From: Larix kaempferi
Lineage: Eukaryota > Streptophyta > Pinopsida > Pinales > Pinaceae
Direction: 5' to 3'
Assembly (NCBI GenBank): GCA_027924585.1
Contig: BSBM01001067.1
Coordinates: 3,164,001-3,228,000, forward strand
Length of the DNA: 64,000 nucleotides
The notes below the pieces were generated by a model that was not told the origin of the DNA, did not search any database, and worked only from the letters and a program-made list of their open reading frames with translations. Shown piece by piece: positions 1 to 12,000 of this stretch. The position numbers were made by a program, and so were the translations under genes. The stretch's first letter is position 1; every line of letters begins with the position of its first letter.

Positions 1-630
1 TACAGTCACCGATCAGCAAAAGGCAGGCAAAGACAGCAGGCGGCAGCTCCAAGGAGACAAGCAACACCCTCAACACAGTCCACTCATGCAGTGGCACCCT
101 AAACACAGGCAGCGACTCCTTCCACAGTCAACAACAGTCCACGGCTCACACGTGAGGGGAAGGAGAAAGGTAAACAACCTTCAAAAGGAGTAACTCTAAG
201 TAATAGAGCAAAAACCAAGAGAGCGCTCAAGCACAAGAAGCATAAAAACCCTAGATGTCACCCACACAAGACTGCTGAAAACACTAGATAGTCACACAAA
301 AATTCAGAGCCGAGTTATGTCTTCAAGATGCCAAAACAATGAAGGCTATGCTTTTATTTATAACCTCTTAATGGCCTTCTAGAAGGTTTCCCTTCTAACT
401 TTTTATTGACGTTAGGGTCTCATTACTAAAGTCAAGACATCATAATTTTTGGATGGTTGCCACATATAAATATAAATGATTTTTAAGACGTCTTTAGGAG
501 TGGGTACCAAGGACATGACAAAGGGTAAGTTACCATACTCAATGGGTGCTAGCACATAGGACCAACAATGGAGGGGTCAACACAAGACCAAACCAAACAC
601 AAGGCTAACCATAAGTCAAGGAGGAGTAAA

Positions 631-738
631 CAACCCTTCTACCCACAAGACCAAAGGTGTAACAAGAAGGCGGGAAGACAACCCTTTTACCCACAAGATC
701 AAAGGTGTAACAACAAGGTGGGAAGACAACCCTTTTAT
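631..738 (+). repeat. 48-bp tandem repeat, two copies plus a start of a third
   Basis: The unit beginning CAACCCTTCTACCCACAAGA recurs at 679 and again, partially, at 727. The 48-bp period keeps one frame open on the + strand (568-819, 83 codons) and gives a 16-residue repeat containing QPFYPQDQRCN. I do not recognise the peptide and do not call it a gene. Confidence 0.8.
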
Positions 739-929
739 CTGTCTCTCTCTCTCAATGTACAAGTGTTCCATACAATAATTGGAAGTTTATCATCACCATA
801 TAAGGAAGGTCCACACTAGATGATGTGATCCTCTGGTCCTCCTGACTGCTCCTGAGGTCAAGTGCAAGTAACTCCATCAAGGGGTGGCCAGCCCCTTGAG
901 GAAACAACCTAGCTCAACCATTTCGAGGA

Positions 930-1320
930 CCTAGGAGAGGAGGGCATCACACATCATCATCTTGGTTAACTGACCAAGATCCACATGGTTAACTAATTAG
1001 GAATATACCCGCAGGACCTGCTTGGTCCCAGACCAAGAATCTGCCTGGTCTTAGACAAGGATGTCGACGTCTCTACCTGCAGGATCTGCTTGGTCCTCAT
1101 GACCAAGAAACTGTCTGGTCCCTGACCAGAATGCCCTAGAGACATATAGGGGCCCTAGCCACATGCTAGGGACTTTGCCATGGCTCTGACCTGCTTGGTC
1201 CCAAACCAAGAACACCAATAGACTGCTGGGGGCCCTAGATACCTGTTAGGGACTTACACTGCCAAGTTAACTGACCACGAAACCTAGTTAACTAACTAGG
1301 GTGCCATCCTTCCAGAGAAT
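930..1320. repeat. Cluster of GGTC/GACC palindromes
   Basis: CTTGGTCCCAGACCAAG-type inverted repeats appear near 1020, 1085, 1115 and 1195. GTTAACTGACCA/GTTAACTAACTAGG-type repeats flank the cluster near 965-1003 and 1263-1300. Function unknown; it could be part of an old LTR or a local expansion. Confidence 0.6.
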
Positions 1321-1412
1321 GGCTCTTGCAGCTGCATTAAATTTAACAGTTGCTATGTTTGTTCGCTTGGGAAATGCTTCTTAATGTGTGCCAATAAGGC
1401 TCTGGTCACCTC

Positions 1413-1498
1413 ACCATCCTCATGGAATTTCTACCAATTATAAACATAAGTTCAGTGTTCACCATCCTCATGGAATTTCTACCAGTTATAAACATAAA
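1413..1498 (+). repeat. 48-bp tandem duplication
   Basis: ACCATCCTCATGGAATTTCT starts at 1413 and again at 1461. The second copy is incomplete. Confidence 0.8.
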
Positions 1499-4400
1499 TG
1501 ATAAGTTGGGTCAAAAAAGTACTCAACATGTTGTCTCCATGCAGTCAACTCCTAATTAAAGGTTAATGCAATTTCTAGAGGCCTCCAACGGCAGCATTTT
1601 TTTATAAAGAGGATTTGCCTCTCATTTTTTCCTCACATGATTTGAGCAAAGGTGATTGCAGCAAGAGAAATTTTGGTATTTTGGGCAGCTACAGAAAGCA
1701 TTTTGTGGTTTTTGGGGCAGCTACAACAACCATCTCCTGTGTGTTTAGGAGCAGCAAGCTTTCTTGGTAGTGTCTTCTTCTTTTATCATTGTTTGGGTGG
1801 AGTATTGTTGTGGTCTTAGGGTTTATACTCCCATATCCTTCGAGGATTTTTTTTTTTGCTGCGGCAATGGGTTTCACTTTCAACCAAGGTACTTTTCTTC
1901 ATCCAACTTCTAGCTCCAACAAGAATGATCTGTAGACAGTGGGGCTATGGCCTGTCTGTCTCAACAACATGGATTCGTATTGTGGAATGAAATACTCTGC
2001 CCTCTCTCTATGCTTGATCTACTTAGCTCCAATGCTTATGGTGCCAATGTCCCTGTCCAACAGAGGATTTGAGTCCTCTCAATCCCGGTCTCAAGAACTT
2101 TACTATGCAAACCCAATCAACCAATGAAATTGTTTAAACATAAGTGCAGCTCAGCACTCCGTCTATGCCAAAATTCGATACAATAAAAATACACATTTGC
2201 ACATTCTTCAACTATGGATGCAACATAAGCAACAACGCTTTATCAAATAATCAAGAGATGCCAAGCACTTTATCCCAGGCAATGTTATCACAGCAACTTT
2301 TAGGTATTAATTAAACCAAGGTAAGTGCATATGAGTGGAATCCTGCAGGTGACAGTCAAATACACAGTTTCAGGGTGATTTAATAAAGCTGTTTGCTTTA
2401 TACCATGCTGGAATATAACTCAGAGATGGTTGTGTACTAAGAGTCCACGCAATTACTATTATTTATGGTGATTGACTAGGCCATCAGACCCAAGAAATAA
2501 TCCAGCAATCAGAGTCAAAGAGAGACAAGAAAACAACGATAATCAGACTTGAGATGCTGTGTCTTGATATGTATTCAAACTGCCAGTTCACTCTCAAGGG
2601 AAAATGATGAGAGTAAGAGTCAAACAGCTCTTGTGATTGTGGAGTTAGCAACAATTTGCTAGTCAGCTATTCAGTTTGAGACCAGTGAACCATGGCATGG
2701 TCATTGCCAGGCATTTACTCACCTCATTGGTCAAACAATGGATTTTTTTTTTTGGAAAGCTTCGGTAAAATCGTTTTGTGTGGGGCTTTGCCCAGTGAAT
2801 GAGACATGATGATGTGGTCAAGTCACATATAATCACAAACTCTTATGTTGCTTTATCTCACAACAGAAACACAGGAAATATTAAATACCAAAATAAATTG
2901 ATTGCTGTAGGTGATTGGTGACAAGGAGCAGGGAGTTAAATAGCTATATGTGCTCATTGTGCTCAAACAATTGTTTAACCAATGAACAAATAAACACAAC
3001 CACACACAGATTAAATGAAACCACACAGAAATTGACCATTTGAGACAATGATTTATACCCTGGAAACCCACTTTGGGAAAACCAGCTTGGAATGGTGATG
3101 CTTGGTCTATTATTATCAACAATTACAAAGATTTACAGAGTATCAGGCTCTCTAGGCCATTAGCAGTCTGCTCTGCATTGAAAATCAGAATTTTTGTTAA
3201 AATTTGTCAAAGAAATCCCTCTTCTTTCTTTTGCCTGCGTAATTAACAGTCAATCAGGAGTGGTTTTTTTTTTCTTGGTTCTGACAGCTACCCCTTGCAG
3301 CGCTCCCTTTGCTATATATATATATTTAAATTTTTTTAAATTATTCTGTCTTTCTTGCAACTAGTAGGGTTCTGAAGTTTGATGGGTGAGTAGGTGGCTG
3401 AACGTATGGCCAACATGCTAATGATCACCCTCACCTCTTTGCCATTTCCACTCTGCTTCTCAGCCCTGCTGATCAATTTTACTGAGGCCCGAGTCTCCAT
3501 TCGCATTTGTTACGTATCCCTTTTGGATCAAAGAAGAATGGGTACTATCCACTTTGGAGGCATGTTAAGATGATTGCACAAATTCTTTTTGGTGGTTCAT
3601 GGGAATTGGTGTGCAATCTCTATAATTTACTGTGCAAGGGCTCTTACCCAAGAGTGAAGGCACGCCCTTTTTAGGATTCAGAAAAGGGTATTGATGTTTT
3701 CAGAAAAAGCAAGAGATCTGATTAAGAGAGTGTGAGAAATAGCAGAATGATGCTAATAGGCTGAAAAGAAGATGAGGATGATGACTATTAGGGTTTACCA
3801 GCTTAGCTCATGCTTTATTTCAGTGTTTGATACATGTAGCCTCTTATATAAAGGCTGATTTTGGATATATAGCCTCATTTAAAAAGGCTGTTATTTTATA
3901 TTGCTGCTTGGATAATGTAATTATTTTTGATAAATAATATAGAGATGGGTTTGTTAGTAAATTATCGTTTATGTTTGTCATTTAAAATTGAAATGTTCTT
4001 TGCTCATTTATTCTTTCTTTCAAATTCTCAATATAGTGTGCTATTTATAAATTTTGTGGGGTCATGTTTCCAGTGCGTATCCATTTCGGAAGCTCATACC
4101 TGTTTCCCGTATGGTGCAACTTAAGCTTGACACTATACATCTCACTAAAACTAAAAAAATACATAATTTTCAAAATTCAGGTTTTTACAGCAATCTATAG
4201 GCATTGTAACAACATAACCTGATCACTGATCGCAGAAGCTGAAGCTGACCGCAGTCTCCTCAAATCTTCACACACGAGTAGGAGTTGTGACAGTTTGGGT
4301 GGGTGTTGGCTTGGCGAACCAATGGCTACAGACATGTCACGTGTCACCCATTTTCTTAGTACACTCTTACAACTACATATTATACTTGTTACATGTTACC

Positions 4401-5839
4401 TATTTTGACTAGTACACTCTTACAACTACATATTATACGTGTCATACAAACTGAATGCGATTCGAACTGAATAATTTGGTTGAATGAATTATTTGGCCCA
4501 ATTTGGCTGAGCTTGGTCACTATTGCTGTTGATGCAATTTTACCTGCTATTTTGGCCTTCTTATTTTTGGTCTCTTTATATGCATCTATCACCAAGTTTA
4601 TTTGGTGTCTAACAGCCTATGACACATTTGGGAAAACTGTTCCATCATGCCCACCCACTCTGGGAAGGTGTTATTTAAATTGGTTTATGGACGTCCCCAT
4701 GTAAAACTTTCCCATAAAGGCTGCATTTTGATGAACCAGGAACCTTCTCAGAGTAATTCCAAGCAAAGTCTCTTCCCCCTACATTGTGGATTTTTGAAAT
4801 TGATCTATTTAGGTCTTAGGGTTTTATTGGGAAAAACAGAAAAAAATGATAAACCCTACAAAATGGCCGAAATATGACAGATTTCACCGCCATATTTCTG
4901 TGGGAGTTTAGGGTGAGTAGAGAACTTGGAGAAGAGAGAAGTTAGCAGCCTCTAACTAAGTGAAATTGACTCCTGCTGGGCTGTTGTTGGACTGATGGGC
5001 TGTTGTTGGACTGATAAGCTTGGTGATTTGAATTCAAAAATATTCTTCCTTTGCCCTAATGGAATGTGCAAAACCATGGCTGTGTATGCTGAATTCTGTA
5101 CCTTTCATTGGTGGAAAGCTGAGTAGAAAACCTTGAAAAATTCTGAGCAGAATGTTAATTTGTTGACTGTTTGAGTTATATCATTGGGTCCACCAAGTTT
5201 TTCATCAGGTTCACTAGAACATGCTGAACTATGAATAACTTGGTGAGTACTCATAGGGGAGAGTTTGACCTGTGAGTACTTGTGAGTCACTTTCGCCAGA
5301 TTGAGTCAAATTTGACAATTTTTGTAATACTGTGCTGTTATTTTAACTCTTTTTGAAAAAATGGGTTGACGTTTATATCTTTATTTTATTATTCAAAGAA
5401 CAGGACAAAATATTGTCCCTCTCTTTTTCAAGGAGTTGCCTATTTATATGCTAGTTGTCCTGTGATTTTCTCCACATCGCTGATGAGCTCACAAGGAGTG
5501 AAATGCTTGCAGTGGAGCTTATTTTTGTACTATTAATCTTTCACTAATGAAAACACTTTAGCTTTTGGCAAAACTTCTTTTTTTGTTCTTATTCCTTTGA
5601 TTTTTGTCAGTTGTTCTTATCTTACTTTGCACAGTTCTGCATAGAAACCTTAATTTTTGAAAAAGCTGAAAGTTGCGATGAATTATTGCTTGATTTTATT
5701 GGCCATTGGAAACCTGCCTTCATGTTCTGTATTATGTTAATCTTGCTTATGTTTGCAATCAAAGGAATCTTTAAGTTATGTCTATTATGAGAAAAAAGGC
5801 ACTTTATTTGGGCTCTTAATTTACTACTTCACTCTTCAG

Positions 5840-6069
5840 TGGGGCCGCCGTATTATGTACAGGTGCGAAAGCAATCTCTTTCCCGAGAAAATGAACTCGA
5901 AGCAATGCAGAGAAGGCTTGACTCACAGAAGAGGAAAATGGGAAGTGCTTTGCTGTCATTGAATGAAATGTCAAAAGAGGTAAAAGCCAGAGAAGAGAAA
6001 TTAAAACCTTCAATTCAGTCACTTTTGGGAGCTGCCAAAACCTTGTCTGCAGCTCGTGGAAGGCTACAG
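5840..6069 (+). CDS. VPS38: VPS38 exon (coiled-coil start)
   Basis: A pyrimidine-rich tract ending in CAG at 5837-5839 is the likely acceptor; the exon opens with the last two bases of a split codon. The donor is CAG/GTGAGA at 6069/6070, phase 0. An alternative acceptor at 5861-5862 (GTACAG) would shorten the exon by 23 bases. That choice cannot be settled without the preceding exon. Confidence 0.8.
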
Positions 6070-9000
6070 GTGAGAGATTTGAATGGCTATTTCTTATATA
6101 GTTCAGCAATATGTAGGTTCTTAGAATAAAAAAGGTATGGAATATATTTAGTTAGTCACATTCGTGATTTCAAAAGTTGTGTATAGCAAGCTTTGACTAA
6201 CAATTATTGAAGTTTGGCAAGATATCTTTCGCATACTAATCTAGGTTTGGAGCAATGTTGCAAACATCGTGTTGGCGAATATATTGCCAAGGGTCCTGAA
6301 AGAAATTTATCGGCAACATGTAGCCATCCAATGAGCAAATGTAACAGTGAATAACCCTTTGTTTTGAATCCCCTGCTTTCCCTTTTCATACTGAGCAAAA
6401 AAAATCCCAAAAATCTCCAGTCTCAGCCGATATTTTCCAATTTCTCACAATATTTTGCTGATATGTTGCAATATTTTCAAAATTTGTAAAAATTGCGATT
6501 TTTTCCTGCGATAGTATCGTCGACCTGAGAAAATTGCAATATATCACGATGCCAGTGATATTTACAATACTTATTTAGAGAAATTAGCCAATGTCACATC
6601 TGTCTTTGTGAAAGAACTTTAAACTAGAGTATTTGTCTGTCTCATTTATGCCCTAAATCACATACTTCCAATTTGATTCATCATTGCCCTATATTTCATT
6701 AATTTTGCAATGATATATTAGCAGAAGTACTGCAGATATATGATATGTAAATAATTTTGTGACATAAATACTTAATGCTGTGCCTGTACCTAGCATTCAT
6801 TGATACTGTTATTTTTACATTTTCTTTTTTCATTGTTCATTATCAAGCATCAACAATTAATAGGAGGAATGCTGATGCGGGAGCATAAAGGTAAATTGTT
6901 GTAAGTCAATTATGTTATGCCATGTGAATAATGTCCATGTGTTTAGGGTGTTGTGTCAATTACTTTTGTGGTGCATCGTCAGGGGCATTCTTAGGCCCTT
7001 CGATAATTGGGAATTTAATGATTTTTTGTTTTGTCAGTCAAATTATATCTGTAGTTTGTGAAGCAGTTATAGCTTCATTGTTTGATGGTCACCTTTTTGG
7101 AAAATAGAATTATGCTTTTGTGAGTGGATAAAGGAAGGCAGGCAGAAAGGATAAGAAGCATCAGAGAAGGAATTGGGGGAGGCTTCCTACTGAAAATGTT
7201 CTATGATGTATAATGCTGTTATGTAGTTTTTTATTAAACGTTTCATTTGAAGCTTTTGATTTGCAGTGCTGATGGCTTCCTTGTTATCATTGTGCATGTT
7301 TTCTCCTTTCTTCCTCTATCAAACATTGCAACTTTTGAATATCATGTTTATTTTGATGCTTCTCTAATTTTATCAGTTTTTCAATTTGCATATAGCCTAT
7401 GTTTTGTGTTGTGTGCGTGAATTATTTTTCTACTCTTGGCTTCGCAAATTTTTTTATAACAAAAATGGTTAAAATTTGTATTAAAAGATGGCCTTGGCTG
7501 GACCAGACAGCTTCGTAATACAAAAATAAGGAGGCTGTCCACCACTTGCAGGTCTTTCATCCTCCCGTCGTAATGCAGGGAGGAAAAATGTCGGCACTTT
7601 CTCTTACATTTGTGCTTTCTTCCAAATTCTTACATACAAGGATAAATTTTTAAAAATTGATTGCCTACAGCAAGCAGAATCAATATATTATTTTCATTTA
7701 GGATCGAGTACTCTCTGCCCCCTTAAACATGAGTGAATCCAAGTAGCTTTGATGGCCCAATTTTTTTATTTGTTTGTTATGGTCTCTTTTTTTCTTTGTT
7801 CACAGTTTGTTTTCCTTTTCCTTTTGGTGGGAGGGGAAGATCGGGGGACTTTCTTCAAAGCTCCAGCATATATTGGAGATTCAGAAGATGCAGGCGAATT
7901 TACTTGTTGGACTTGGTGGATTTTCCTGAGCTTGAGCTGCATACCCTTCTGGGGGATTTAACTGATTTTGAACATTTGTTGCCTCATTTGCTGCCTTTTC
8001 TTGACCCTGGGTTGTTTTCTGATGTGATTCCCTTCTATTACATTTGGTTCATTATTCTCATGACTATACCCTTTTGGAATGCTCTTAGATTCATTCAACG
8101 GGATCTCAGCAATTTTCCTTTTGGGCATTGCTCAATCTTGCTGGGGAATGGTTGAAACCAATGTTGTCAGACTCGGACTTGGCAAAGACTCGGCTGGCTT
8201 GGGACTCGACCGACTCGGCGACTTGGATAAGACTCATATAAGACTCGGCAAATAGAAAAAAACTCAAAATATAGTAAATTTTGTGAACAAAATAATATAT
8301 TAATGACATTTCTAATCCATATAAGTTATAAAACCACATTCTATGCAGAAATTCATTGTATCATCTCATAAAAAATGATAATACAACATTTGACACTCCA
8401 TATTTATATGCAAAATAGTGAACCGAAAGACGATTACTTGAACAAATTCACAAATAGTACCAAGTTCAACTACATAACTCAAAACATAAGTAGAAAATCA
8501 AAATAGACAATATCTTCAAGCCCAATCTCAAGTATCATACATGACTACGAGAAGTAGAATGCCTAGAATAGGGCCTAGAGGAGCTAGTGCCAACATCGCT
8601 AGACCAAAGAAACAATTGTGATGTAGGTGTAATGGGTGTTTCCATTTCAAAAAATGGAAACACTAGAGGGATCCTCAGTCTCCTTATCAAGCCAACTCAA
8701 ATCATCCCCAGGAGATTCATACAGAAAGTACGGGTGCATGTAACTAAAATTGCATAGAGTGCAATCCATATCTAACCCAAAATACATAAACAAAGAGGCT
8801 CTAAATTGCCTCTAGAGTACAAAAAACTTCAAAACTTCATGCTACAACAAATAGCTACATATCATCAAAACCATTGCCTATATTAGGATCTTATTTGTCA
8901 ATAGCACCCTGTGCCCCCCACTTCTAGGCTCCAACCCTTGCCTCTATCTCGAATCTCAAAGTTGATCCTCCAAGGACATTAGTTGACACCCTACGATTTT

Positions 9001-12000
9001 GATGAAACCTCCTAATCCAAGCGTTAAAAAAGGTAGAAAAAGCCTCGAGTGCCTAATAAGTAAGTTTGCTTGAGTGAAGGGTACATTTTTACCAAGGTCA
9101 TGACAAAGGAGTTAAACAATCAGCACCACCAACATCGAGGTACATAGAGGGGTTAATGTTCTTGATTAAATGCCAATCCCCTACCGGCATACATGATAGA
9201 ATCTAGTGAAAACGTTGCAATCCTGAAACCCTTAATACTGTTAAGTCTGTTGAATTTTGAATGGGATCTAAAATTCTACTTTTGCATATGAAGTCCGATT
9301 AGGTTGGAACCACTCTCAAACATCCTGAAACAATTAATGGTAATGTTAATGGTAATGGTAATGGTAATTTAACATTACCATCTCTGGCGAGTTTGGTGAG
9401 TCTCTGGCGAGTTTGGCGAGTCTCTAGTGAGTTTCGCCGAGTCTGGCAAGTGGCGAGTTTGCTAGCTGAGTATCTGCCGAGTACTCGTTTCGCAGCAAAC
9501 TTGTGTAGACTCGCCAGACTCGTCGAGTCTGATAACACTGGTTGAAACCTCCTCCTGCTTCTTCTTGGAAGTTTCTTTTTCATCAACATCCAATAATATT
9601 TCCAAGTGGTTGGAGCTCGGAGAGATTGAGGGAACCTGAGGATGAGAGGGAGGAGATCCCCTGTTCTTCTTCTTTTTATTACCTTTTGCTCAATAAGGAG
9701 CCTTATCACCATTAGGAGGGACTTCCTGGGGGGTAGAAGCTGGCGTAGAAGGGTTCTTACTTCTTAGGACAGACTTTTGCAAAGTGTCTGTACTCATGAC
9801 AGATATTGATTTAAAGGGAAGATGTTCATAATCTAAAGGTCGATAGTGAGTCTACTTACCTACTAGGAGATAAATGACATCTGCAGCCGCTTCACCAAAT
9901 CTACTTCCACACATATGTATGCACACAAAAAGAGACCATTCTCTTAGTTTGCTACTTCAAAATTTTTTCTGAAGCTGTCTCCAATTTCTTGCAATGTGGA
10001 CATGTCCCAAAAGATCAAAGGAAGAAAATGTGAGTGAATCCAAACAGGGACGGAGGTTATTTCTTTTTCGAGATTAAAGTTTAAAGACTGTTTTGAGCCT
10101 TGAGGTCCCTGTGCTGCTTGAGTTCAAAAGGGAAAAGGAAAATTCCTCTTACACTGGCATAAATCCGATACCTACCTTTAAATTTTTTGACCCAGATCTT
10201 TTGGACCTAATGGTCGATTGACCAAAGGGCTTGGCCAGCTGCCTACAAACTTGCCTACGAGCGCATGATCTGCATATGTCATAGCGTTTTCAGATGTCTA
10301 GGTGTTTTTAGATTGAGCAAAGGAATATTTTCAGATTTTTGGACATACTTCCTACATGGGTTTGCATTTTTCTTGAGACTAAGCCTTTTTTTTGCCTTAG
10401 TAGCAAGGAAATCAAGACCACCTCCAATAGGTTTGAATGATTCCATCTCAAGGGTAATTCCAACCGCATGGGGAATTTCCATGTCCATGTATAAACAAAG
10501 AAGAAGGATATCACCTAGTTGAAACAACAGAGGATGAGAATTAGGCTGCTAGGACGAAATCGGATTGAAACTCCAAGCTAACAAGTGATCCACCAAAACA
10601 GAAGATGCAAGAAAACCCCAACATTGCCTTCAATCCTTACTTCGATTCGATCCTTTCTCCTTGAGAGGCGGCGGCTAGGGTTAAACTCCAGTTGCAATTG
10701 GAGCTCTAAATCATTGTAGCCATTTTCCTATAAAAAGTACATAGTCACTATCCTATTGGCTTGGGAAATTTAATAATAATGATATTGACCATTTTGTGTG
10801 ACTTATTCTATTTTGCTATGAATATTATATGTATGTTAGTTAAAGTTATTAGTTATTAAAGTGAAAGGGTGTAACCCTTCACTATACACGCTCAAGCCTA
10901 TAAAAGCGAGCCTCATTGTAATTATTAATCATCTTTATCATCATCAATTATATATTATTATCAAATGGAGTTATTTTCCATTGGAGGATTATTCGCTTGA
11001 ATAATCATTGAGTATATCCGGACACGGATATAGCATTGGTATCAGAGCCAACCGTTCTCCTCGGCCCTGCTGATTTTGGCTTTTAGCCATACATCTTGGA
11101 GCTTCTCCAAATCAGGATTTTAGCCATAAGTGTCAGAGTTTCTCTGAATCGGATTTTTGACCTCCATCTCCATCCATTCACGCCCTCCACGCTGCCTCGT
11201 TCTAACCTGCACCACTCCTCCAGCCACGCCCATCGCTACATAGGACCGCTCCACGCCCTTTCTGCATCTCCACGTCCTTATCACAGCTCCCACTCCACCC
11301 CCACGCTAAGTTTATGCCCGCGCGCTCATCCCTGTATCTCCCTCCTCCCAGCAAGCCGCGTATCCCCCTCCACCGTATCAACCCCTCCCGCGCTGCCTCC
11401 ACTCATTGCGCAACCCTCCCTCTCCTTCCGCATCCACAACTCCCCCTCCACCAGCTACCTCTCCATCTCCTTCTCCCGCCGCTTCCAGCGTCCCTCTCCT
11501 CCAATCCCTTCCCGCTCTACCATCACACTCGCGCCACCTCCTTTCGTCTCCCGCCTCTTCCAACGCCTCGCCCCTGCACTTCACCTCTGCAATCACGCCG
11601 TCGCTGCCGTTGCGACCTCCCTCTGCGTGCCTCCTTCCATACCTTCCTCCCACGCCCTCCGCGTGCCTCCTTCCACACCTTCCTTCCACGTCCTCCACTG
11701 CCACTGCTACTCCGTCCACCTGCACCCTCCTGCGAACCACCTCTGTGCCTCCCCAACCACCTCTGCGAACTGTGCCTCCCCACCACCCCTGTGAACACTC
11801 AGCTCAACCCCACGCGCCTCCCCACCAGCACGCGCCTCCCCACCACCTCTGCGAACCACCTGCTGCTCCATTCCTCCATCACGCCCTCCTCGGATTCCCT
11901 CGTTCCCGCCATCCATCAAAACCCTAGCTTTAAAAAAAATAAAAAAATATTAAACAATATAATAGTGTTATTATAATTGTTTAAATATTTTGATGGTTTA

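Larger units (their letters stand above)
1..5839. other. Upstream region, no supported exon
   Basis: I found no convincing exon. It contains short tandem and palindromic repeats (listed separately) and scattered stop-rich frames. The 2,850-3,200 stretch has a pair of TGGAAACCC and GGGAAAACCAG motifs, which often sit in plant LTRs, but I see no boundaries. It is either an intron of the VPS38-like gene or its 5' flank. Confidence 0.5.

Noticed and set aside
631-738. CRISPR-like array
   Set aside because: Only two to three directly adjacent 48-bp units without spacers; the sequence is plant-like.
5839-6129. Start of a short independent protein at GTG 5839
   Set aside because: The segment is an internal exon with strong acceptor and donor; GTG initiation is not expected in a plant nuclear gene.
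6848-6890. Possible small exon of the VPS38-like gene (HQQLIGGMLMREHK)
   Set aside because: It would end in phase 1 and force a stop in the next exon, while the exons on either side join directly in phase 0.
7733-8155. 140-codon + strand frame
   Set aside because: It lies antisense to the minus-strand remnant, is Phe/Leu-rich by composition and has no domain likeness.
11096-11976. Four or five overlapping long frames on both strands
   Set aside because: Explained by C-rich composition with few stop codons; no frame has a domain or consistent start.
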